From: Actinomycetes bacterium
GTDB taxonomy: Bacteria > Actinomycetota > Acidimicrobiia > Acidimicrobiales > RAAP-2
Assembly: GCA_021800645.1 (NCBI GenBank)
Contig: JAJYYT010000041.1
Location: 1 to 10,946 of the forward strand
Length of the DNA: 10,946 nt
Reading direction: 5' to 3'
The notes under the pieces were generated by a model. It saw only the letters and a list, made by a program, of their open reading frames with translations, was not told where the DNA came from and ran no database searches. The first letter of the stretch is position 1; each line of letters opens with the position of its first letter. This document shows, piece by piece, positions 1 to 6,245 of this stretch. A program made the position numbers and the translations under genes.

Positions 1-1561
1 GACCGGCGAGCCAGGACAACGAGCAGTAGCCGGTGCCGAAGTCGTCGATCGCGACCCGGACCCCGAGCGACCGAACACGGTCCAGGCCCTCACGCGCGTC
101 GTCACGATCTGCCATGAGCAGGCTCTCGGCGACCTCCACGGTGAGCGAATCCGGGGGCAGGCCCCTCTTCTTGAGAGCACTCTCCACTTCTGCGTGAAAC
201 TTTCCGCTCGCCAACTGCATCCCTGAGACGTTGATGGTCACGCCGATGTCGGGCTCGCCGGCGCTGCGCCAGGCCGCGCACTGTGCGCACGCCGTCGACA
301 GCACCCACCTCCCGATGGCTGTGATGAGCCCGGCCGACTCGGCGAGGGGGATGATCTCTGCGGGCACGACGGTCCCGAAGGTCGGGTGGTCCCAGCGCAA
401 CAGCGCTTCGCGCGCGACCACCCTTCGGGTCGACACGTCGATGAGAGGCTGGTACACGAGGCGGAGCTGTGACTCGTCGACCGAGTGCGCCAGCGCGCCC
501 TCCAGCTCCGCTCGCCGCGTCTCTTGGTGGTCGATCAGGGGGTCGTAGACCTCGACGCGCCCCCTCCCGAGCTGCTTCGCTCGGTACATGGCGCGGTCTG
601 CCCGTCCGAGCAGCGCGTCGGCCGTGTCGTCCTTGCACGCAGGTGCGATGCCGATGCTGGCAGCCACCGTGATCTCGCGCTCTCCCACCACGAACGGGTC
701 CTCGAACCGCTCGGCGATCCGCTCTGCGACGGCGACCCCCTCTGCGACCGGCTCGCGGAGGTCTTCGCAGAGGACCACGAACTCGTCGCCGCCGAGGCGG
801 GCGATCGTGTCGTTGGGCCTCACTGCTGCATTGAGCCGCCTCGCCACGCCGAGGAGCAGCTGGTCGCCTACGGAGTGGCCGGATGCATCGTTGACCGCCT
901 TGAAGTAGTCGAGGTCCATGAAGAGCACCGCGGCGCCGGCCTCGCGGCGCGCCAGGCTCTCGACTGCGTGCTGGATCCGGTCGAGGAGCAGGACTCGGTT
1001 CGCCAAGCCCGTCAGCGGATCGTGGAGCGCCTGGTGCTCGAGCCGCGCCTGGTGCTCCGCCAGTTGCTCCTCGAGCCCCCGCCGGGTCACCTCGAAGCGC
1101 CGGGCCATCCGGATGAGGCTCGCGTCGAAGCCGAGTTGCACCGCTCGCAGGGAGGCGTCGAGCGCCTCTTGATCGAGCCCCTGCGCCGACGCCTCCTCCC
1201 GGAGCACTTCCCCACACGCGGCACGCCAGCCCACGTAGAGCTTGGCGACGCTCGACAAGGCGATGCGCCCGGCCAGTGGGGCCTCGCCGGTCCAGTCCCA
1301 TTCCTCGGACCGGTCCCGGGAGACCTTCTGCCCGCTGACCAGGTAGTCGGCCACGGCGAGCGTCCCCGCGCGGGTCGCTCGACAGATGTCTGTCTCCACT
1401 GTGCGCGCCTGGCGCGCGCCCTCACCCGATGCCCGCCAGCCCTCCACCAGACGCTCGCAGACCTCGTGCGCGCGTAGCCGCAGCGCGAGCCCCAATTCAG
1501 GAGCAGGGCCGCCCGACCCGGAACCGCCTTCCGTGCCTTCCCCTGTGGCCATTCCGACCAT
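1..1561 (-). CDS. GGDEF-EAL cyclic-di-GMP protein (C-terminus cut by left edge)
   Basis: Putative bifunctional diguanylate cyclase/phosphodiesterase that makes and/or breaks cyclic di-GMP. The window holds 520 codons of it. Residues ~20-200 are a mostly helical, unassigned N-terminal region, faintly like regulatory helical domains of stress-response proteins (weak). The cyclase domain follows: HDPLTGLANR at its start, the metal/substrate segment DLDYFKAVND, RLGGDEF with GGDEF at ~257-261, and an inhibitory-site RxxD (RPND) at ~248-251, five residues before it. The EAL domain then shows EALLRW at ~385, INVSGMQL, TVEVAESLL and DDFGTG at ~506-511, so both active sites look intact as far as visible; the rest of EAL lies outside the window. 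Start: ATG at 1561, with a second in-frame ATG at 1552; neither has a clear Shine-Dalgarno, and the frame is open back to a stop near 1654. It follows uppS by 107 bp and may be separately transcribed. No transmembrane segment is visible, so cytoplasmic. Confidence 0.9.
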   Translation of the reverse strand, partial: MVGMATGEGTEGGSGSGGPAPELGLALRLRAHEVCERLVEGWRASGEGARQARTVETDICRATRAGTLAVADYLVSGQKVSRDRSEEWDWTGEAPLAGRIALSSVAKLYVGWRAACGEVLREEASAQGLDQEALDASLRAVQLGFDASLIRMARRFEVTRRGLEEQLAEHQARLEHQALHDPLTGLANRVLLLDRIQHAVESLARREAGAAVLFMDLDYFKAVNDASGHSVGDQLLLGVARRLNAAVRPNDTIARLGGDEFVVLCEDLREPVAEGVAVAERIAERFEDPFVVGEREITVAASIGIAPACKDDTADALLGRADRAMYRAKQLGRGRVEVYDPLIDHQETRRAELEGALAHSVDESQLRLVYQPLIDVSTRRVVAREALLRWDHPTFGTVVPAEIIPLAESAGLITAIGRWVLSTACAQCAAWRSAGEPDIGVTINVSGMQLASGKFHAEVESALKKRGLPPDSLTVEVAESLLMADRDDAREGLDRVRSLGVRVAIDDFGTGYCSLSWLAG

Positions 1562-1583
1562 CCCCAATGCCCTTGCCGTGCGT

Positions 1584-1612
1584 GCCCCTGTTCCGCATCC
1601 CCGAACAGGGGC
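1584..1612. promoter_or_regulatory. Perfect 10-bp inverted repeat, 9-nt spacer, between uppS and the GGDEF-EAL gene
   Basis: GCCCCTGTTC (1584-1593) and GAACAGGGGC (1603-1612) are exact reverse complements with a 9-nt spacer. The element lies 22 bp upstream of the GGDEF-EAL ATG and 56 bp after the uppS stop. In RNA it would form a strong GC-rich hairpin. No T-tract follows on the minus strand, so it is not a classical intrinsic terminator. It could be a terminator of uppS, a dyad operator, or a 5' UTR hairpin of the downstream gene; the sequence does not decide. Confidence 0.5.
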
Positions 1613-1668
1613 TCCCGCGTTCGCTCGAGTCACACCGCCGATGCAACACCCAGGTTACCGCGTCCCGG

Positions 1669-2454
1669 TCACTCGTTCACGCCGCTTTGGTGTCCGAGAC
1701 GCGCCCCCTCGTGACCTGCCATGACGCGGTCCTGCTCGCTTCGCCACCACCGCACCGCCGTCGCGAGCTCCTCCCGGCTGAAGTCCGGCCAGTACGTGGG
1801 CGTCACATAGAAGGGGGCGCCGATCGCCTGCCACAGGAGGAAGTTGGACAACCGCTGCTCCCCTGACGTGCGCACGAGAAGGTCGACCGCGGGCATCGCA
1901 GGTTCGTACAGATACCGCGCGAATGCGTCCTCGTCGATCTCGGTCCCAGCCTCGCGATGCGCCTCGAGCACACCGCGCGTCGCATACACGAGCTCCTCAC
2001 GGGCGCCGTAGTCGAAGGCCAGCGTGAAGTTGAGGCCGGTGTTGTCCTTGGTGAGCGCCACCGACTCCTCCATCTCCCGCAGGATCCGCCGAGGAAGGCG
2101 CGAGGTCCCCGAGACAGGCCGGCCGATGCAGCGGATCCGTACGTTGTTGCGGTGCATCTCGAGCCGTCTGGCGAAGATGTTCTTGTGGAGGCTGAGGATG
2201 AACTCGACCTCCATTCTCGGACGCCTCCAGTTCTCGGTCGAGAAGCCGTAGGCGGTGAACCACCTGATGCCGAGATCGTCGGCCGCTCGCACGACCTCGG
2301 CGAGCGTGGCCTCCCCCTGCCGGTGTCCCTCGGTGCGAGGAAGACCCTTCGACTCAGCCCAGCGCCCGTTGCCGTCCATGATCACGGCCACGTGCCTGGG
2401 CACCGCGCCGGACGCGGGGACTGGCACGGTCGCACGCTCGACGTCCGCGCTCAC
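1669..2454 (-). CDS. uppS: Isoprenyl transferase (undecaprenyl diphosphate synthase family)
   Basis: Cis-prenyltransferase that adds isopentenyl diphosphate units to an allylic diphosphate, giving the long polyprenyl carrier lipid used for peptidoglycan and other envelope glycans; cytosolic, membrane-associated. 261 residues, normal for the family. All hallmark motifs are present: HVAVIMDGNGRWAE (residues 21-34, catalytic Asp27), EGHRQGE, YGFSTENWRRP, FDYGAREEL, RTSGEQRLSNFLLWQ and YWPDF. The exact product length cannot be read from sequence, so a shorter-chain synthase as in some actinobacteria is possible. The start is GTG at 2454. It lies 9 bp after the TAG of the upstream MutS-like gene and in the same frame, with no visible Shine-Dalgarno, which suggests translation coupled to the upstream gene. 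The operon link between an envelope-lipid enzyme and two MutS-like ATPases has no obvious functional explanation. Confidence 0.96.
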   Translation of the reverse strand: MSADVERATVPVPASGAVPRHVAVIMDGNGRWAESKGLPRTEGHRQGEATLAEVVRAADDLGIRWFTAYGFSTENWRRPRMEVEFILSLHKNIFARRLEMHRNNVRIRCIGRPVSGTSRLPRRILREMEESVALTKDNTGLNFTLAFDYGAREELVYATRGVLEAHREAGTEIDEDAFARYLYEPAMPAVDLLVRTSGEQRLSNFLLWQAIGAPFYVTPTYWPDFSREELATAVRWWRSEQDRVMAGHEGARLGHQSGVNE

Positions 2455-2463
2455 GCGCGAAGT

Positions 2464-4332
2464 CTACGGGCCGCTCGCGCCTCGAAAAGGGCCTTCCCAC
2501 GTCTCCGGGTCACCGGCTGGCACTGCCACCGCGGACGCGCCCGGAGCACGGCGAGTCGTGCGTTGGCCATCGGCTCCGCCGGCGATCGCCTCCGGCCCGA
2601 CGACGCTGCTGGGCCCGTCCCCTGCCCTCGGGGCACCGTCCCGTGTCCTCGGGGCATTGTCGTCGAACCCTCCGACCCGTCGGTAGACGTCCAGCGCGAA
2701 GCTCGTCGGCAGGGGCTCGGCCGCGACCAGCCTGAAGCTCGCGCGCCCGTCCAACGCGCGCTCGGCCCGAAGGAACCGGGTCGTCGACGATCTCGCGGTG
2801 ACAAAGCCGTGCGCCAGGTCGTACTGGTGGGTCACGAAGAAGATCGACACGCCGCGCTCCAAGAGCGCCTCGGCGACCTGGCGACCGATCTCGGACCCCT
2901 CGCGCTCGTTCGTGCCCGAGAACGACTCGTTGAAGAGGACGAGGGCGTGCCTCTTCGCGGCGTCCCGGTCGCCGTCCACGGTGGCGTCCCGGTCGCCGTC
3001 CACGGTGGCGTCCCGGTCGCCGTCCACGGTGGCGTCCCGGTCGCCGTCCACGGTGGCGTCCGCATCGGCATCCACGGTGGCGTCCGCATCGGCATCCCCG
3101 GTGGCCTCCCGATCGGCATCCCGGTCGGCGTCCACGATCGCGTCCACGATCGCGTCCAGCCTGCAAAGCTCGTCCTCCAGCCTGCCGCTGCGCATCGACG
3201 CGTCCTCTTCGCGCCCGAAGTGGGTGAAGACGGCACTGTGGAGGCTCGAGCGGTACGAGGACGCGGTGACGAACATTCCGCACTGCAGCATCAGCTGCGC
3301 AAGGCCCACGCTACGAAGGAACGTGGTCTTGCCACCCGAGTTGGCACCGGTCACGACGACGAGCGGACGGCCGTCGGCCTCGACGTCGTTGCCCACGACG
3401 GTGGCTTCGGTCTGCAGCGTCAGCGACACGTCGCGAAGATCGGTGCACGAGAACCGGAACGAGTCGGACGCGAGCGGGACGGGAAAGGTGAGCGGTGCCC
3501 CCCGTGCACGGAGCGCTGCTCGCAGGTTCAGGCATGACACGTAGAACGCCAGCTCCGCGCGGAGCATCGAGAAGTAGCTCTCGATGTGGTCGGCCGCCTG
3601 CGCCGCGGCGTTGGCGACGTGGTTGAGCCCCCGATTCGTCAGGTCGCCGAGCTCGTTCATGCCCGCCTCGTCGCGCGGCGGAATCGCAAACGAGTAAGCG
3701 GTCCGCGGCCCGAGGCCGACCCGTTCCCGCCAGCGAGCTCGGCGTGTCCGAGGGGAGCGGAGCACGTAGTCCTCACCGGTGCCGTCTCGCCCGAGCCGAG
3801 CGCTCATGAGGACGCCGTCGCGGAACTGGAGCTGGCGCAGGTGCAGACGGAGGAGCTCGAGGTACCCGTCATCGAGATCGCGTCGAATGGACTCGAAGAG
3901 CATCCGGAACCCCGTAGAGCTGACCTCTTCGACGTGGTCGTCTGCGATCCGGCGAAGCTCGCGCAGGCGCGCTGCGAACGCCTCGAGCTGCGACACCGCG
4001 CCGTGCAGGGTGATCGATGACGTGGCGGAACGGAAGCTCCAGATGCCGCGCTTGTCCTCTAAGGCGGCGACCACGAGCGCGTACATCTCCCGGACCATGT
4101 CCTCGTGCGCGAGGCAGTCCTCCAGGACCGCCTGACGGTAGCGGACCATGGCGACGGCGCCCATGCTCGCCATCACCACCTTGCGCGAGACGTCGAAGAG
4201 GAAGCGGTCCCCCTGTGCCATCGTGCGAAGGACGATGCGGAGCTCGAGATCTTGGGCGAGGTCGTCGTGCAGGAGGCCTGGCTCGACCGAGAAGTCGAAG
4301 TCTCGGTCCGAGTAGAGAAGGTGCGCCTTCAT
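2464..4332 (-). CDS. MutS-related ATPase B, with acidic tandem-repeat insert
   Basis: 622-residue ABC-type ATPase of the MutS superfamily; role unknown. It lacks the N-terminal mismatch-recognition domain of MutS1 and the C-terminal Smr nuclease of MutS2, keeping a helical lever/clamp-like region (~1-310) and the ATPase. Motifs: Walker A GANSGGKTT at ~329-337, signature-region helix EEDASMRSGRLEDEL, Walker B LFNES with Asn468-Glu469, and a retained H-loop histidine in FFVTHQYDL. Walker B has Asn where MutS1/MutS2 have Asp; the catalytic Glu is kept. Between signature and Walker B sits an Asp-rich 8-residue repeat (~395-458) that typical members do not need. The tail after RRVGGFD is low complexity with a 7-residue repeat. 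The ATG at 4332 overlaps the TGA of ATPase A (ATGA), so the pair is probably co-translated and may form a heterodimer. An upstream in-frame extension exists but reads the neighbour's coding sequence in another frame and has no family motifs. Database names of the type 'mismatch repair protein MutS' would be misleading. Confidence 0.88.
   Translation of the reverse strand: MKAHLLYSDRDFDFSVEPGLLHDDLAQDLELRIVLRTMAQGDRFLFDVSRKVVMASMGAVAMVRYRQAVLEDCLAHEDMVREMYALVVAALEDKRGIWSFRSATSSITLHGAVSQLEAFAARLRELRRIADDHVEEVSSTGFRMLFESIRRDLDDGYLELLRLHLRQLQFRDGVLMSARLGRDGTGEDYVLRSPRTRRARWRERVGLGPRTAYSFAIPPRDEAGMNELGDLTNRGLNHVANAAAQAADHIESYFSMLRAELAFYVSCLNLRAALRARGAPLTFPVPLASDSFRFSCTDLRDVSLTLQTEATVVGNDVEADGRPLVVVTGANSGGKTTFLRSVGLAQLMLQCGMFVTASSYRSSLHSAVFTHFGREEDASMRSGRLEDELCRLDAIVDAIVDADRDADREATGDADADATVDADADATVDGDRDATVDGDRDATVDGDRDATVDGDRDAAKRHALVLFNESFSGTNEREGSEIGRQVAEALLERGVSIFFVTHQYDLAHGFVTARSSTTRFLRAERALDGRASFRLVAAEPLPTSFALDVYRRVGGFDDNAPRTRDGAPRAGDGPSSVVGPEAIAGGADGQRTTRRAPGASAVAVPAGDPETWEGPFRGASGP
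2617..2658. repeat. 21-bp imperfect tandem repeat, two units, in the tail of ATPase B
   Basis: Two 21-bp units (2617-2637 and 2638-2658) share the core CCTCGGGGCA and match at 17 of 21 positions. They encode two 7-residue copies of the type APRTRDG/APRAGDG in the low-complexity C-terminal tail of the MutS-like protein (residues ~559-572). The unit length keeps the frame. Probably a slippage duplication in unstructured sequence. Confidence 0.7.
2959..3150. repeat. 24-bp in-frame tandem repeat (minisatellite), about eight units, in ATPase B
   Basis: Eight consecutive 24-bp units. Units at 2959-2982, 2983-3006, 3007-3030 and 3031-3054 are identical; 3055-3078 and 3079-3102 are variants; 3103-3126 and 3127-3150 are more degenerate. 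On the coding (minus) strand a unit reads TVDGDRDA, and variants read TVDADADA or TGDADADA. Degeneration grows toward the N-terminal side of the protein, while the identical copies lie toward the C-terminal side, which fits recent expansion at one end. Because 24 is a multiple of three, copy-number change would lengthen or shorten the protein without a frameshift. There are no spacers, so this is not CRISPR. Confidence 0.97.
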
Positions 4333-5939
4333 GGGATGCGCTCGAGCAGCTGGGGGTACGTGAGCCGGTGCCTTTCGGCGATCGCCAGAGCGTAGGCGAG
4401 CCCGTTGGCCGGCCCCCGGACGACCTTGAAGGTCCGCGTCGCAGGGTCGTCGGGGACGACCGTGCTGATCAGGGAGACGACGGAGCGGCCGAGCGACGCG
4501 AGCTCGTCGACGAAGGTGACGTACACGCCAAGGCAGTCCAGCTCGATCAGCTTCCGCATCGCCTCGGCGCCCAGGAACCGCGCGTCTTCGAGCGAGGTGG
4601 AGGAGAACAGCTCGTTCATGATCACGACGCTTGTCGGCGTGGCGGATCGCAGGGTTCGCTGCATCGCGACCAGGTCGGTCTCGAGCTTGCCGGTCAATCC
4701 CGAGAGGGCCTCCTCGCGCTCGAAGTGCGTGAAGATCCGGTCGCACAAAAAGAGCCGCGCGCGCCGCCCAGGCACCGGCACCCCGAGCGCGCTCAGATGG
4801 TGCAGCTGACCGAAGGTTCGGGCGAAGGTGGTCTTCCCCCCCTGGTTCGGCCCGGAGACCACGAAGATCCGCTCACCGTGGTCGAGGCAGAAGTCGTTGG
4901 TCACGACCTGCTTGCCTTCCGCGACGAGCATGCAGGCGAGCGCGAGGTCGAAGGTGTCCTCTGCGAGCTCCTCCTTCGCCGCCACGTCCACTTCGGGGTA
5001 GCAGAACTCGAGGCCCGCCGCGCGCAGAGGATCGACGAGGTTGCGGTAGGACACGTAGAACTGCAGCTCTCGGTAGAAGCGGTGGACTCCGGCGTCGAGA
5101 AAGCCGCCGTGCCGCCCGGAATAGGTGGCGAGAAGTGCGAATTCATCGGGGAAGAGCCGCGCCACGCGGTCGAGCACCTGCTCCCCGATCCTCGTCATGC
5201 CGGGCCACAGACGGTAATTGGCGAGGTAGCTGCGCACTGCGCCTTGCCGGAACCGTTCGAACAGCGACTGGATCTCTTCGCTGTAGTCGTCCTCGCCGTC
5301 ATAGCGCCTCACGGTCACTCGTCCCCCGTCGATGTGCACGCAGTAGGAGACGCGGGACAACGCCTCCTTGCACTCTCCGGTCTCCGCCTCGAGCCTCTTG
5401 AAGTCGTCGGAGCCCACATACGCCGCGAGGTACCGGCGAAAGCCCTGCATTCCTGCCGAGTGCAACGTTGCTTGGTGGAGCGCGCCTGTGAGCTTGCGGA
5501 CCGCGGCGCAGTAGATCGCCGCACCGTCGAGCGTCCACGCCTGGCGCTGGTACACCACCCGCATCGCGCGGGCCTGCGAGAGGTGGGAAACGACGTCGGC
5601 CACCGACGTGCAGTACTGCCCGAGCGCGCTCCAGAGCGCCTGGTCCTCGAGATCCTTGAACACGTCGTGGCGGTGATGGACCGTCTCGACGTCACGAGTC
5701 CGTCGAAAGAAGGCCCTGGTGAGCTCCTCGGTGTCGGTCCGATCGCCCGCGATGCGCGAGACGATCTGGTCGAGGTTGAGGTCGGACGCGTGGTCGCGCT
5801 CCTCGCGCACCGCGGTCGATCGTCCGGGAGGCGCCAGAAGGCCGAAGCTCTCCGAGATCCCGCCATGCTCTGGGCCCATACGACCACTCCCCTTGTCGCC
5901 CTCAGGGACGTTCCCCATCAGGCGGTCAGTAGGAGCCAT
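4329..5939 (-). CDS. MutS-related ATPase A
   Basis: 536-residue MutS-superfamily ATPase of unknown role, the first of a tandem pair. It has no mismatch-binding domain; residues ~50-340 are a helical core/clamp-like region (MHR... type segments such as FYRELQFYVSYRNL) and the ATPase follows. Motifs: Walker A GPNQGGKTT at ~363-371, signature-region EREEALSGLTGKLETDL, Walker B IMNEL with Asn442-Glu443, and a C-terminal segment VVRGPANGLAYALAIA like the MutS end. The H-loop position is YVTFVDEL, with Phe476 where MutS proteins have His, so its ATPase cycle may be weaker than that of partner B, which keeps His. Start is uncertain. ATG 5939 overlaps the stop of a possible 9-codon leader (TGATG). 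ATG 5879, 20 codons inside, has its own Shine-Dalgarno (AAGGGGAG, 7-nt spacing), giving 516 residues. The first 45 residues carry no motif. The stop overlaps ATPase B by 4 bp. Confidence 0.88.
   Translation of the reverse strand: MAPTDRLMGNVPEGDKGSGRMGPEHGGISESFGLLAPPGRSTAVREERDHASDLNLDQIVSRIAGDRTDTEELTRAFFRRTRDVETVHHRHDVFKDLEDQALWSALGQYCTSVADVVSHLSQARAMRVVYQRQAWTLDGAAIYCAAVRKLTGALHQATLHSAGMQGFRRYLAAYVGSDDFKRLEAETGECKEALSRVSYCVHIDGGRVTVRRYDGEDDYSEEIQSLFERFRQGAVRSYLANYRLWPGMTRIGEQVLDRVARLFPDEFALLATYSGRHGGFLDAGVHRFYRELQFYVSYRNLVDPLRAAGLEFCYPEVDVAAKEELAEDTFDLALACMLVAEGKQVVTNDFCLDHGERIFVVSGPNQGGKTTFARTFGQLHHLSALGVPVPGRRARLFLCDRIFTHFEREEALSGLTGKLETDLVAMQRTLRSATPTSVVIMNELFSSTSLEDARFLGAEAMRKLIELDCLGVYVTFVDELASLGRSVVSLISTVVPDDPATRTFKVVRGPANGLAYALAIAERHRLTYPQLLERIP
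5887..5894 (-). promoter_or_regulatory. Internal Shine-Dalgarno for the alternative start of ATPase A
   Basis: AAGGGGAG on the minus strand ends 7 nt before the in-frame ATG at 5879, an ideal spacing. By contrast, the outer ATG at 5939 has no Shine-Dalgarno of its own. The protein could start at 5879, or two forms differing by 20 residues could be made. Confidence 0.5.
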
Positions 5940-5968
5940 CAGCCCGAGGGCGGCGCAGCGAGCTCCAT
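5939..5968 (-). CDS. Possible 9-codon leader peptide upstream of ATPase A
   Basis: A minus-strand mini-ORF, MELAAPPSG then TGA, starts at ATG 5968, 7 nt after a near-perfect Shine-Dalgarno. Its stop overlaps the ATPase A ATG by one base (TGATG), the arrangement used for termination-reinitiation coupling. It is too short for homology. It is not rich in any one amino acid, so classic amino-acid attenuation is unlikely. It could instead reflect a single-base sequencing or assembly error hiding a longer N-terminus, or be chance. Confidence 0.4.
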   Translation of the reverse strand: MELAAPPSG

Positions 5969-5973
5969 CGCCG

Positions 5974-5982
5974 TTCCTCCTT
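5974..5982 (-). promoter_or_regulatory. Strong Shine-Dalgarno at the head of the MutS-like operon
   Basis: AAGGAGGAA on the minus strand, close to the full anti-SD complement, 7 nt (counted from AAGGAGG) before ATG 5968. It is the strongest ribosome-binding site in the left half of the window and marks where translation of the minus-strand operon is likely to begin. Confidence 0.65.
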
Positions 5983-6122
5983 GCATCCTACCAACCGCCA
6001 CAGCCCACCCCGGCCCACCTGCTGGTACTCTGGTCAAGACGCGATGAAGCCCGCGCGGTGCAGGGCAGCCTGCTGATGGCTTCTACCTGACAGCTTGGTA
6101 CCGACCAGGGAGGTAGAGGCGC
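5983..6122. other. Divergent intergenic region between the MutS-like and dynamin units
   Basis: About 140 bp separate the two divergent transcription units, so promoters for both are expected here. I see no convincing -35/-10 pair. A TTGACC stands on the minus strand near 6030-6040 without a matching -10 at 16-18 bp. A TAGGAT near 5985-5990 would put the transcript start inside the Shine-Dalgarno. No long dyad is present. Confidence 0.6.
6107..6113 (+). promoter_or_regulatory. Shine-Dalgarno for the small ORF at 6123
   Basis: AGGGAGG lies 9 nt before the GTG at 6123, with a second purine-rich stretch (AGAGG) in between. It sits 130 bp before the dynamin start, so it points to translation beginning at the small ORF rather than only at the GTPase. 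Confidence 0.45.
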
Positions 6123-6245
6123 GTGGTGGCCGTGCGTGAGCGCTTCGAGCACATCTTCGGCATCTTTGTGACGCTCGTGCGACCGTATCCTCGGACCTCC
6201 TCGGTCGCGCGGCCCCGGCCTCCTTCGGGGAGCACCAGGACGTGA
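6123..6245 (+). CDS. Possible 40-residue protein, coupled to the dynamin-like gene
   Basis: Short ORF starting at GTG 6123 (or GTG 6126) after AGGGAGG, ending with a TGA that overlaps the GTG start of the dynamin-like gene (GTGA). The frame is closed just upstream by a TAG at 6114, so the start is tightly bounded. About 82% of third codon positions are G or C, in keeping with neighbouring genes. Residues 4-19 (VRERFEHIFGIFVTLV) could form a short amphipathic or membrane-touching helix; the rest is Pro/Arg/Ser-rich and probably disordered. I do not recognise a family. It may be a real small protein acting with the membrane GTPase, or a translated leader that couples GTPase synthesis, or chance. 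Confidence 0.42.
   Translation: MVAVRERFEHIFGIFVTLVRPYPRTSSVARPRPPSGSTRT

Noticed and set aside
102..1477. Minus-strand 399-codon and plus-strand 330-codon ORFs over the GGDEF-EAL gene
   Set aside because: Both are in frames that lack the GGDEF, EALLR and DDFGTG motifs, which lie in the frame that is open to the left edge.
2959..3150. CRISPR array
   Set aside because: The 24-bp units are directly adjacent with no spacers, lie inside a coding frame and are not near cas genes.
1957..3537. Long plus-strand ORF (526 codons) opposite uppS and ATPase B
   Set aside because: It is a GC-rich shadow of two minus-strand genes with clear family motifs; its product has no recognisable motif and its repeats merely mirror the 24-bp array.
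4333..4746. 138-codon N-terminal extension of ATPase B
   Set aside because: It would overlap ATPase A in a different frame and is an Arg-rich shadow; the ATGA overlap at 4329-4332 is a normal start.
4017..6047. Long plus-strand ORF (676 codons) opposite ATPase A
   Set aside because: Antisense shadow of a gene with Walker A and B motifs; no motif or plausible start of its own.
5984..6050. Minus-strand promoter using TTGACC or TAGGAT
   Set aside because: No partner hexamer at 16-18 bp for either, and TAGGAT would place the transcript start inside the Shine-Dalgarno.
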